Below, piece by piece: positions 7,237 through 14,798 of a DNA stretch of 17,551 bases (position 1 is its first letter; each line of letters opens with the position of its first letter). Source of the DNA: Methanothrix sp. GTDB lineage: Archaea; Halobacteriota; Methanosarcinia; Methanotrichales; Methanotrichaceae. A program made the translations under genes and the position numbers. Location of the stretch: assembly GCA_028682845.1 (NCBI GenBank), contig JAJRAT010000078.1:1-17551 (forward strand). Direction: 5' to 3'. The notes beneath the pieces are model-generated. The model was not told where the DNA came from, ran no database searches, and worked only from the letters and a program-made list of their open reading frames with translations.

Positions 7237-9257
7237 GCCAGGCCCACCTCCTTAGCCAGAGAAATTACAACCACCAGTACCACAATCCCCAGCACCAGAG
7301 CCGTGACGTAGTTTTGCACGACACCACTCTGAACCTTTCTAATATTCTGTGCGAATCCCATTACCCAGGCGCTGAGCCAGTTGAGCCAGCCGTCTACCAG
7401 TTTGATGTCGATCGTGTTGCAGATCAACGCCGTGCCGTAGACCACACCTTCAGCGAACCAGCCGGTCAAGATCTCATGCTGGTAGTATCCCTTCAGCAGC
7501 ATCTTGCGGATGGGGTCGTTGTCGCCTGTAACCTGGCTTGGGTCGAATTTCTTGATTTTGTCCCAGTAGAACAGGCCCGCAGTAAGAATGCCGCCAATGG
7601 CGATGATTATGGGCAGTATCTGTATGTACCAGGGTTCAGCATGCGCTTCCTCTGCGCCGTGTTCTCCTTCTGCAGCAGGAGCATGCTCGCCGGTCGCAGC
7701 CTCGGTTGCACCGTGTTCACCCGCAAGCACATGGCCTCCGATGACGCTCAGTTCTTCGAAGTTGACATCGTAGTGCTCGAAGTTGCTGTCAAGGTAGCTG
7801 TAGAAGTCACTCTGGGCTGCAAAGCCGAATCCAAAGGCGAATACTGCCAGGATAACCAGCGGCCCAATCATGATCATGGGTGACTCATGCTTGCCGTAGT
7901 TTGACCTCTCCTTGCCGGTGAAGACGGAGAACCACATTCTGAAGGTGTAGATCGCCGTAAGGACCGCTGCCAGCACCAGGAAGATGTAGGGCAGGAAGTT
8001 GATCAGCACGCCGTACTCGTAGGCGATTACGATGATCTCATCCTTGGAGAAGAATCCCGTGAAGAATGGGAATCCGGCCAGGGACAGGGAGCCTATGAGC
8101 ATGGTGTACATGGTCCACTTCATGTACTTCCCGACGCCGCCCATCTCTCGCATATCGTTAGTATTGACTGCGTGGATGACTGAGCCTGCGCCGAGGAAGA
8201 GCAGGGCCTTGAAGAACGAATGGCCGATGAGGTGGAACATGGCAACTCCGACAGCCATAGTGCCGACTGCTGCACCAATTCCTAGACCCGCCATCATAAA
8301 GCCCAATTGAGAGACGGTCGAGAAGGCCAGCACCCTCTTGATATCGAAGGCTGTGAGGCCCATCGTGGCTGCAAACAGAGCTGTGAAAGCACCCACTGCC
8401 GCTACTGCCGTCAGGCCGTGAGGCGCGGCGTAGAAGAGCGGGAACATTCTGGCGACCAGGTAGACGCCTGCCGTAACCATCGTGGCGGCATGGATCATGG
8501 CCGAGACGGTCGTCGGGCCTTCCATAGCATCGGGAAGCCAGACATGCAGGGGGAACTGACCTGACTTGCCTACCGCACCGCCCAGGAGTCCAAGGGCGAT
8601 GAGTGTCAGTTGTGCCGGTGGAATCTCTGCGAGATGAGCGTAGATCACCGGGAACTGCAAGAGGTACTCGCCGGGCTTGAGTGCGAGGTTCAGGCTGGCC
8701 ATGTTATTGTAAAGCAAGATTATGCCGGTCAGGAACAGAACGTCGCCCACGCGCGTTGTCAAGAATGCTTTCTTGGCAGCGGCAGCCGCAGAGGGCTTGC
8801 GGTACCAAAATCCTATCAGGAGATAGGAGCACAGACCCACCAGCTCCCAGAATATGAAGAGCTGAAGCAGGTTATCAGCGTAGATCAGGCCCAGCATGGA
8901 AGCCGTGAACAGTGCGGCTTCGGCGAAGTATCTTGCTGCGCCCGGATCTCCATTCATGTATCCGTTGGCATAGGTATGGATCAGCGTTACCACGAAGGTA
9001 ACCATGAGAAGCATCACCAGTGCCAGGGGATCTATCAAGATGCCCACGTTGAAGTTGGCAAACCAGGGCATCGATTGATGGATGATCTTGTCCGGGTAAA
9101 TCTCGCTAAAGATTCCCAGAGATATGACCAGTGCGCCAAAGGTGGCGAGTGCCGTAAGGAATCCTCCGCCCCTGGGAAGGTGCCAGCCTACGAAAAGGCA
9201 CAGCACGAAGGCCAGGACCGGCAGCCCTACGATCAGATATGCGTAATCTGCGTACAC
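7233..9257 (-). CDS. fpoL: F420H2 dehydrogenase subunit FpoL (NuoL-like)
   Basis: A 674-residue distal antiporter-like subunit of the membrane arm. Channel residues match NuoL: Glu138 in FIFWELVGLCSY, Lys231 in GGAVGKSGQFPLHVWLPDA, and His256 in SAMIHAATMV. A C-terminal part after residue 540 contains a long amphipathic region and a last helix, as in the NuoL lateral arm. Between residues about 507 and 542 there is an unusual His/Glu/Ala-rich soluble loop with repeated GEHG or GEH units. The start is GTG at 9257; a GAGGTGG ribosome site sits about 8 nt before it, overlapping the end of fpoK. The TGA stop overlaps the fpoM start. Confidence 0.95.
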   Translation of the reverse strand: MYADYAYLIVGLPVLAFVLCLFVGWHLPRGGGFLTALATFGALVISLGIFSEIYPDKIIHQSMPWFANFNVGILIDPLALVMLLMVTFVVTLIHTYANGYMNGDPGAARYFAEAALFTASMLGLIYADNLLQLFIFWELVGLCSYLLIGFWYRKPSAAAAAKKAFLTTRVGDVLFLTGIILLYNNMASLNLALKPGEYLLQFPVIYAHLAEIPPAQLTLIALGLLGGAVGKSGQFPLHVWLPDAMEGPTTVSAMIHAATMVTAGVYLVARMFPLFYAAPHGLTAVAAVGAFTALFAATMGLTAFDIKRVLAFSTVSQLGFMMAGLGIGAAVGTMAVGVAMFHLIGHSFFKALLFLGAGSVIHAVNTNDMREMGGVGKYMKWTMYTMLIGSLSLAGFPFFTGFFSKDEIIVIAYEYGVLINFLPYIFLVLAAVLTAIYTFRMWFSVFTGKERSNYGKHESPMIMIGPLVILAVFAFGFGFAAQSDFYSYLDSNFEHYDVNFEELSVIGGHVLAGEHGATEAATGEHAPAAEGEHGAEEAHAEPWYIQILPIIIAIGGILTAGLFYWDKIKKFDPSQVTGDNDPIRKMLLKGYYQHEILTGWFAEGVVYGTALICNTIDIKLVDGWLNWLSAWVMGFAQNIRKVQSGVVQNYVTALVLGIVVLVVVISLAKEVGLA

Positions 9258-9260
9258 CGT

Positions 9261-9563
9261 TTACCACCTCATGGCGTTGATATTGTCCAGGTCAATGGTT
9301 CCGTACAGCCTGTACAATGCGATCAATATGGCGAATCCAACACCAGCTTCCGCCGCTGCCAACGCGATGGAGAACAGGGCAAACACCTGTCCGTTCACAT
9401 TGGGCAGATAGGCTGAGAAGGCAACTAGATTGATGTTGGCGGAATTGAGCATAAGCTCGATGCACATCATCAGCTTGACACCGTTTTTCTGGGTGGCAAG
9501 CCCGTAAAGGCCGATGGTGAACATCGTGGATGCCAGTAATATGTTTAGCTCCAACGGTATCAT
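9261..9563 (-). CDS. fpoK: F420H2 dehydrogenase subunit FpoK (NuoK-like)
   Basis: A 100-residue subunit with three membrane helices, the usual NuoK length and fold. It carries both conserved membrane glutamates, Glu36 (MMCIELMLN) and Glu72 (LAAAEAGVG), which take part in proton transfer between subunits in complex I. The ATG at 9563 has an AAGGAGGG site about 9 nt upstream. A 39-base gap from fpoJ2, the longest inside the operon, holds a possible eight-codon leader whose TGA overlaps this ATG. It is followed three bases later by fpoL. Confidence 0.95.
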   Translation of the reverse strand: MIPLELNILLASTMFTIGLYGLATQKNGVKLMMCIELMLNSANINLVAFSAYLPNVNGQVFALFSIALAAAEAGVGFAILIALYRLYGTIDLDNINAMRW

Positions 9564-9602
9564 CGGTAATTTTCCCTCCTTGTCATCTCTTTGTCGCCCT
9601 CC

Positions 9603-9866
9603 TCAGGCAACCTCCTTTCGTGCGACCCAAACCGCTCCGACAAGGGCCGCCGTCAGCACCAGAGCCAGTATCTCAAAGGAGAAGACGTAGCTGGTAAAGA
9701 TCTCAAATCCCACGTCTCCGATGCCGCTCTCCGGCAGCCTCAACCCGGCGCTCGGCTCATATCCCAAGGGCTGCGTCTCGCTAAGTCCCCAGTTGGTGAC
9801 GGACAGCGATGCGAAGAGTGCAGCCAGGAAGGCCAGGGTCAAGATAATGATTTTAAATTTCGCCAT
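9603..9866 (-). CDS. fpoJ: F420H2 dehydrogenase subunit FpoJ, C-terminal half (FpoJ2)
   Basis: An 87-residue protein with a membrane helix at each end and a short Gly/Pro-rich loop between. It corresponds to the second half of the NuoJ subunit, which is a single protein in bacteria. A split NuoJ (two fpoJ genes) is also known in Methanosarcina, so this is normal for the lineage and not a frameshift artefact. I choose ATG 9866 because a GGAGG site lies just before it; the longer TTG start at 9881 would place that site inside the gene. The first 14 bases overlap the end of fpoJ1. Confidence 0.85.
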   Translation of the reverse strand: MAKFKIIILTLAFLAALFASLSVTNWGLSETQPLGYEPSAGLRLPESGIGDVGFEIFTSYVFSFEILALVLTAALVGAVWVARKEVA

Positions 9867-10281
9867 GGGATTCCTCCACAATCGTCTTCTTGGTGAGCAT
9901 CACGGCGAATAGAATCAGAACTCCAACGGCTCCGATGTACACCAGAATCTGAGCGACACCGACGAAAGGTGCGTTCAGCATTATGTAGAGAGCCGCAACG
10001 CCTGCAAAGGAACCGAGCAGGTACAGAGCACTGTGCACTATATTCTTGGAATAAACCGTGAGAGCCGACAATAGTACAATGATTGCCGCAATTACCAGGA
10101 AGCTCAAGACTTCAATTGCAAACCTGATATCAAAGGCCAGGAACTTATTGAGAGTCGTGTAGAACCAAGGCGAGAATAATACTATCAGCGCCAGGCCGCC
10201 GAATATTACGCCTAAGGCCGCCAGCAGGACCAACAGCTCGAAGATCGACCTTATGACATTTACGCCCGACTTTTCCGCCAT
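9853..10281 (-). CDS. fpoJ: F420H2 dehydrogenase subunit FpoJ, N-terminal half (FpoJ1)
   Basis: A 142-residue membrane protein with about four helices, matching the first half of NuoJ. The third and fourth helices contain NIVHSALYLLGSFAGVAALY followed by FVGVAQILVYIGAVGVLILF, a very typical NuoJ signature near the pi-bulge helix. The TAA stop of fpoI and this ATG share one base (TAATG), implying translational coupling. It overlaps the following fpoJ2 by 14 bases. Confidence 0.93.
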   Translation of the reverse strand: MAEKSGVNVIRSIFELLVLLAALGVIFGGLALIVLFSPWFYTTLNKFLAFDIRFAIEVLSFLVIAAIIVLLSALTVYSKNIVHSALYLLGSFAGVAALYIMLNAPFVGVAQILVYIGAVGVLILFAVMLTKKTIVEESHGEI

Positions 10282-10895
10282 TATGCCGCACCTCCTTCTT
10301 TCGGTTTGGCCGCAGCCGCAGCCTTCTTGGCGGGTCCATTAGCCGCTGCTGCTCCTTCTTTTGCAGGTTTCTTGGCCGCTCCCTCTTTTGCCGGGCCTTC
10401 CTTTGCCGCGGCAGCCTTCTTGGCCGCAGCTGCAGCAGCCTTCTCGGCTGCAACCCTCTTGGCCTCAGCCTCCAGATCTGCAACCTCTTTGGCAGTAAAC
10501 CTCTTGGTCGACAGGAAATCGGGACTCTTCACGATATCCTTTCTTTCCCAGCCGGCCATGACGACTTTTTTGCCCATCTTGAGGCATTCAACCGGGCACT
10601 CGTCCACACACAGGCCGCAGAACATGCATCTTCCGAAGTCAATTTGCGGAAACTGCATCTTCTTGTTTTTGAGAGGATTTCCGAACTTAAAATGAACCAT
10701 CTCAATACAGCTATTGGGACAAACCCTGGCACAGGATGCACACCCGATGCATGTGGTGGCATCCAGCTCGTGAATGCCGCGCTCATTCTCCGGCAGCTCC
10801 ATCATCACCTCTGGATAGAGCCTTGTGACCTCAGTCTCCCGCATAGCGGTCTTTAAAGGCCAGCCGAAGTTCTTTATCATCTTTCTCTTCAACAT
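10281..10895 (-). CDS. fpoI: F420H2 dehydrogenase iron-sulfur subunit FpoI with Ala/Lys-rich tail
   Basis: A 204-residue protein with two [4Fe-4S] binding motifs: Cys49, 52, 55 and 59 (CIGCASCARVCP) and Cys90, 93, 96 and 100 (CMFCGLCVDECP). It is the NuoI-type subunit that passes electrons towards FpoB and FpoD. Residues 1-134 match the usual NuoI/FpoI length. Residues 135-204 are an extra low-complexity tail of mostly Ala, Lys, Gly, Pro and Glu, with 14 Lys and a net positive charge, starting in a predicted charged helix. Such a tail could dock acidic ferredoxin in a complex lacking FpoF; I recall a similar proposal for Methanosaeta but could not check it. The ATG has a GAGGTG site 8 nt upstream, next to the fpoH stop. 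Confidence 0.95.
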   Translation of the reverse strand: MLKRKMIKNFGWPLKTAMRETEVTRLYPEVMMELPENERGIHELDATTCIGCASCARVCPNSCIEMVHFKFGNPLKNKKMQFPQIDFGRCMFCGLCVDECPVECLKMGKKVVMAGWERKDIVKSPDFLSTKRFTAKEVADLEAEAKRVAAEKAAAAAAKKAAAAKEGPAKEGAAKKPAKEGAAAANGPAKKAAAAAKPKEGGAA

Positions 10896-10907
10896 CTTAT
10901 TGCCACC

Positions 10908-11957
10908 TCATGCAAAGTAGGATCCAACAAGTACCGCCCATCCCAGATTTACCAGAGATAGCGGCAGCATCCACTTCCATCCGAGGTCCGTAACCTGATC
11001 GATTCTCAGACGGAAGAGCGAGCTTCTAACCCAGATGAAGAACCACAGTACGATTATTACCTTCATGAGCAGCCAGATCAGGGGCGAGATGATGTCCAGG
11101 ACGGGTATTGGGATGATCGGACCCTGCCAACCGCCCAAGAACAGGAGCGAGAGCAGGATGGAACCCAAAAGCGCGTTATTGTACTCCTGGAAATACAGCA
11201 AGCCCCATCTGATGCCGCTGTACTCGGTGTTGTATCCGGAGATGATCTCCTCTTCAGCTTCGGACTGATCGAAGGGAATTCTTCCCAGGTCCGTTATCAA
11301 TGCAATGACAAAGATCACAAAACCCAGGGGCTGGGCAAAGGCATACCAGACGGTCTGGCTCTGCACGATCTCCACCAGGTTCAGGCTGTGGGCCATAACG
11401 GCCACGGAGATGACGCAAACGCCCATCGGCACTTCGTAGGCAATCATTCTGGCGACGCCACGGAAGGCTCCAAGCATTGAGTACTTGTTATTGGAGCTGT
11501 AGCCGGCCATGAATACCGCAATTGCCATGATGCTCAGAGCCGCTTCCACGTAAAAGGCGCTGATATCCATATTGGCCACGACGAGCGGGTAATCCTTGCC
11601 GCCGATGTGCAGTGCCCCGAAGGGAATTGCTGCCGCCACAAGCATGGTGCCCATCGATGCCACGATGGGAGCCCAGACGTAGACGCCTTTATCGGCATCT
11701 GCGGGAATGATATCTTCTTTCGTGAAGAGCTTGATGGCATCTGCGCCCAGTTGCAATATGCCCCATCTTCCGCCCACACGATTGGGGCCGAATCTGTTGC
11801 AGAAATCGCTCAAGACCTTTCGCTCGCCCCAGATCACCAACATGGCTCCGACGTTGACCACGGCAGCGATCACAGCCGCACCGATCACGCCTATGATCAG
11901 GGCGAATATGGCAGGTTCCTGGGCAGCGAATTGACTGATGCTTCCAATTATGTCCAA
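10908..11957 (-). CDS. fpoH: F420H2 dehydrogenase subunit FpoH (NuoH-like)
   Basis: A 349-residue membrane subunit with about eight helices that joins the redox arm to the pump and forms part of the methanophenazine cavity. Signatures are ERKVLSDFCNRFGPNRVG (45-62), GRIPFDQSEAE (225-235) and GYNTEYSG (241-248), all standard for NuoH. The start is TTG at 11957, just after a GGAGGGAGAGGA purine tract that serves as ribosome site; no ATG or GTG lies nearby in frame. Twelve bases separate it from the fpoCD stop. Confidence 0.95.
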   Translation of the reverse strand: MDIIGSISQFAAQEPAIFALIIGVIGAAVIAAVVNVGAMLVIWGERKVLSDFCNRFGPNRVGGRWGILQLGADAIKLFTKEDIIPADADKGVYVWAPIVASMGTMLVAAAIPFGALHIGGKDYPLVVANMDISAFYVEAALSIMAIAVFMAGYSSNNKYSMLGAFRGVARMIAYEVPMGVCVISVAVMAHSLNLVEIVQSQTVWYAFAQPLGFVIFVIALITDLGRIPFDQSEAEEEIISGYNTEYSGIRWGLLYFQEYNNALLGSILLSLLFLGGWQGPIIPIPVLDIISPLIWLLMKVIIVLWFFIWVRSSLFRLRIDQVTDLGWKWMLPLSLVNLGWAVLVGSYFA

Positions 11958-11969
11958 ATCCTCTCCCTC

Positions 11970-13682
11970 CTACCTGTCCGCCTCAGACGGGCAGCCGTCC
12001 ATGCTACCGGCAATGGCCACCGCATCCGCAATGTATGTTCCCTCTAAGAGCGGAGTCAAAGTCTGGAATGTAGCATAGAATGGACCTCTTACCTTCACGC
12101 GGTAGGGCTTGTCGCCGCCGTCGCTGATGACGTACATTCCCATCTCGCCCCGCGGGTCCTCGACCCTGTAGTATGCCTCGCCCGCCGGGACCTTTTTGGG
12201 AACCTTGACTTCGGTCTTGATGGGTCCTTCCGGAATCCTGTCCAGACACTGCTCGATGATGTGGATGCTTTCCAGCATTTCTCTGAGCCGCACATCGATT
12301 CTGTCCGCGGAATCGCCCTTGGTGCCCGTGACGACCTTGAAGTCCAGTTCCGGATAGACCAGAATCGGATCTTCCTTTCGCATATCATAGGCCACGCCCG
12401 CAGCCCTCAATGGCGGTCCGGACACACCCATGCGCTTGGCGTCATCGGGTCTTATGATGCCGACGCCGTCCATTCTCTTGTGATAGATGGGGTCCTGTGC
12501 AAACAGCTCAATGAACTCCTCGGTCCTGGATTTCATGTAGGGCAGGACCTTCTTGCACTGATCGGCAAAGCCTGCCGGCAGATCGTTTCGAACGCCGCCG
12601 AACCGGACGAAGGTGTGCGTGAGCCTGGCCCCGGTCACGCTCTCGATCAGAGAGATGATGTTCTCCCTATCGATGATCATGTACTGCCAGGGTGCATATC
12701 CGACACCGGCGATCAATGTCAAGAACTCGCCCGTGCCTATCAGGTGGCTCTGAATTCTGGAAAGCTCTTCCAGGATGACGCGGATGTACTGCGCCCTCAG
12801 GGGAACTTCCAGGCCCAGAATCTTTTCTATTGCGCCGCAGTAGCACTCGTTATTGGACAGGGATGCCACATAGCACATTCTATCGGTATAGGTTATGCCC
12901 TGCAGCCATGACCTGTTCTCCATGATCTTTTCGATGCCCTTGTGGATGTAGCCCAGATCCAGGAACGCTTTGTGGACTCTCTCGCCCTCTACCAGAACAT
13001 CCAGCAGGAAGGGGCCCGGCACCATGGCGTGCTGCGGTCCCAAGTGCATGATCATCTCGGAGTCGGACTTGATCTCCTTCTCCTCTCTTTCCCGCAGTGT
13101 GGGATATTTTAGCCGCACGGTTACGACTGTTCCGGCCTCGACTTCTGCGGGCGTGGGCGGTATGTGATATTCCGTATAGCCCTCGGGAGTTGAGATCTTC
13201 ACTGCCCTCTCGCCTGTGGTCAGGTCGGGATAGCCTTTGTAGTCCTTCCTCCAGGGCCAGGCACCCATCAGCTCATCGGATAGAAGCAGTGGGTACAGCT
13301 CGGGATGGCCTTCGAAGTTGATGCCGAACATCTCCCAGATCTCTCGCTCGTACCAGTTAGCATTCCAGTAAAGACCAGTGAGAGATTTGACGGATGGATT
13401 TTCACGGGGAGTCTTGACCTTCAGCATGGCAACAACCTGATGAGCGCCATGACTGGCCATGATCTCCACGACCTCCATCTCCTTGCGGGCGATCCAATCA
13501 ACGCCCGCTGAGCCCGAATAGTGATCGAAGTTGAGCTTCGTCGTCAGGTGCTTGCAGACGTCTAAAATCTTCTTGGAATCGATTGTGGCCCAGAGCCTCC
13601 GGTCCGACTCCACTCTGGAGTCTAAGACGGCTCCAGGAAATGCGGACTGGATAGAGCTTAGGACCTCGCTTGCGTTTGTCAA
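11970..13682 (-). CDS. fpoCD: Fused F420H2 dehydrogenase subunit FpoCD (NuoC-NuoD-like)
   Basis: One uninterrupted 570-residue frame carries two subunits. Residues 1 to about 165 are FpoC/NuoC, with NANWYEREIWEMFGINFEGH at 108-127. A linker with a Pro/Glu-rich part and a charged helix follows, and from about 205 on comes FpoD/NuoD, beginning with HLGPQHAMVPG at 213-223 and ending at the usual C-terminal Asp-Arg. FpoD is related to the [NiFe]-hydrogenase large subunit but lacks the metal-binding cysteines, and His218 sits where the quinone-site His is in NuoD. The Pro usual after this His is Ala. In Methanosarcina fpoC and fpoD are separate; E. coli has a NuoCD fusion. The TTG start at 13682 follows a strong AAGGAGGG site. 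Confidence 0.93.
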   Translation of the reverse strand: MTNASEVLSSIQSAFPGAVLDSRVESDRRLWATIDSKKILDVCKHLTTKLNFDHYSGSAGVDWIARKEMEVVEIMASHGAHQVVAMLKVKTPRENPSVKSLTGLYWNANWYEREIWEMFGINFEGHPELYPLLLSDELMGAWPWRKDYKGYPDLTTGERAVKISTPEGYTEYHIPPTPAEVEAGTVVTVRLKYPTLREREEKEIKSDSEMIMHLGPQHAMVPGPFLLDVLVEGERVHKAFLDLGYIHKGIEKIMENRSWLQGITYTDRMCYVASLSNNECYCGAIEKILGLEVPLRAQYIRVILEELSRIQSHLIGTGEFLTLIAGVGYAPWQYMIIDRENIISLIESVTGARLTHTFVRFGGVRNDLPAGFADQCKKVLPYMKSRTEEFIELFAQDPIYHKRMDGVGIIRPDDAKRMGVSGPPLRAAGVAYDMRKEDPILVYPELDFKVVTGTKGDSADRIDVRLREMLESIHIIEQCLDRIPEGPIKTEVKVPKKVPAGEAYYRVEDPRGEMGMYVISDGGDKPYRVKVRGPFYATFQTLTPLLEGTYIADAVAIAGSMDGCPSEADR

Positions 13683-13696
13683 GAAAAGATCCCTCC

Positions 13697-14269
13697 TTAA
13701 TAGTCTCGCTTGTCCTTGCGCTGCTTGATCTTTTCCTGGAGATTCATCAAGCCCTCTAGGAACTGCTCAGGCCGGGGCGGACATCCGGGAATGAAGACAT
13801 CAATGGGGAAGTGATCGCCCGTATTCTGGACGATATTATAAGAATCATAGAATGGTCCCCCGGATATGGCACACTCGCCTATGGCAATGCACCATTTGGG
13901 CTCAGGCATCTCATCCCAGAGGTTCTTGAAGACCGGCAGGTATTTTCGGGTTAAGTAGCCGGAGATGATCATGACATCCGTCTGGCGAGGTGTGTTCCTC
14001 GGGATGCATCCAAATCGGTCGCTGTCATAGGGTGCGGCTCCGAAGACGAACATCTCCACACCACAGCATCCCATAGGCTGCATCAAAAAGTACACCGAGT
14101 TTTTTCTGCCCCAGTTGAATATGTTCTTGATCGGCCCCATTTCGATGATTTGATGGATCTTTTCCGTTGTCGTGAACCAGACCTCAGCCACTGGCTGGCC
14201 GAAGATGGTCCACTTCTCGATCTCCTCATCGATGGCCACGGGCACGGGTATTACATCGCTTATACCCAA
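13697..14269 (-). CDS. fpoB: F420H2 dehydrogenase subunit FpoB (NuoB-like)
   Basis: A 190-residue protein carrying the N2-type [4Fe-4S] cluster that hands electrons to methanophenazine. The four ligands are Cys68 and Cys69 (the rare adjacent pair in MGCCGVE), Cys133 (GECAISGGPF) and Cys163 (PGCPPRPE). Length and motif spacing are standard for NuoB. The start is TTG at 14269, which overlaps the last ten bases of fpoA; an AAGGAGG site about 7 nt upstream lies within fpoA, so the pair is coupled. The basic C-terminus is ordinary for this family. Confidence 0.95.
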   Translation of the reverse strand: MGISDVIPVPVAIDEEIEKWTIFGQPVAEVWFTTTEKIHQIIEMGPIKNIFNWGRKNSVYFLMQPMGCCGVEMFVFGAAPYDSDRFGCIPRNTPRQTDVMIISGYLTRKYLPVFKNLWDEMPEPKWCIAIGECAISGGPFYDSYNIVQNTGDHFPIDVFIPGCPPRPEQFLEGLMNLQEKIKQRKDKRDY

Positions 14270-14664
14270 CGCAAAGCCTCCTTCTTAATAGCATAGACAA
14301 GTCCTACCAGCAGTACCAAGATGAATAGGAGCATTTCGAAGACGGCGTAGTTCATAAGCCCGAAAACCATGAAATTTTGCATGGCCTTATTCGCGTAGAC
14401 ATAGATCCAGGGGTATAAGAATAAAACCTCGACATCGAATATCACAAAGACTATTGCGAAAAGGTAATATTGAACACTATACTGGATCTTAGCGTCGCGG
14501 ATGGGCTTGAGCCCTCCTTCGTATATCGACCGCTTTTGGCGGGTTGGCTTGTTTGGTGCTATGATTTTAATAGCAGCCAGAGCCGCAATGGGCACGATAG
14601 CTCCCACTATCAGAAATATAATAAGTGGTATATAATAATCCACTGCCATCGGTTCGCCGGCCAT
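14260..14664 (-). CDS. fpoA: F420H2 dehydrogenase subunit FpoA (NuoA-like)
   Basis: A 134-residue subunit with three membrane helices and the NuoA signature FDVEVLFLYPW at 76-86. The loop motif YEGG (48-51) stands where many relatives have YECG, so the switch-loop Cys known from ND3 is absent; E. coli NuoA lacks it too. It is the first gene of the operon. The ATG at 14664 follows GGAGGATAAACA, and a TATA box lies about 40 nt upstream, giving a short leader. Confidence 0.94.
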   Translation of the reverse strand: MAGEPMAVDYYIPLIIFLIVGAIVPIAALAAIKIIAPNKPTRQKRSIYEGGLKPIRDAKIQYSVQYYLFAIVFVIFDVEVLFLYPWIYVYANKAMQNFMVFGLMNYAVFEMLLFILVLLVGLVYAIKKEALRWV

Positions 14665-14700
14665 TGTTTATCCTCCGTAAAAGCTAAACATAAGGCCTGG

Positions 14701-14707
14701 TATAAAA
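14701..14707 (-). promoter_or_regulatory. TATA box of the fpo operon
   Basis: TTTTATA on the minus strand, preceded by AACC. It would place the transcript start about 25 nt on, near 14680, leaving a leader of roughly 15 nt that holds the GGAGG site of fpoA. The same bases read TATAAAA on the plus strand, so this element might also serve the divergent deoxyhypusine synthase gene with a leader of about 70 nt. Confidence 0.5.
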
Positions 14708-14748
14708 GGTTTATGAGAAAAAATTTCGCGTTGCATAAGTTCAATCGC

Positions 14749-14776
14749 AAATTTTCCGGGACTATCCGGGGAATTT
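14749..14776. repeat. Imperfect inverted repeat in the divergent promoter region
   Basis: AAATTTTCC (14749-14757) faces GGGGAATTT (14768-14776) across ten bases; seven of nine pairs are Watson-Crick and two are G-T. Two direct copies of CCGGG lie inside it. It sits between the fpo TATA box and the deoxyhypusine synthase start, so it may be an operator or a leader hairpin. There is no independent support. Confidence 0.3.
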
Positions 14777-14798
14777 TATCATTATTAAGGTGAATGAA

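Noticed and set aside
8610..9416. A 268-codon plus-strand frame across fpoL and fpoK.
   Set aside because: It is antisense to two confident membrane subunits, crosses their junction, and shows no domain or ribosome site.
9853..9881. Overlap of the two fpoJ frames looked like a frameshift splitting one NuoJ gene.
   Set aside because: The second half has its own GGAGG site and ATG, and two fpoJ genes are known in Methanosarcina, so a true split is more likely than an error.
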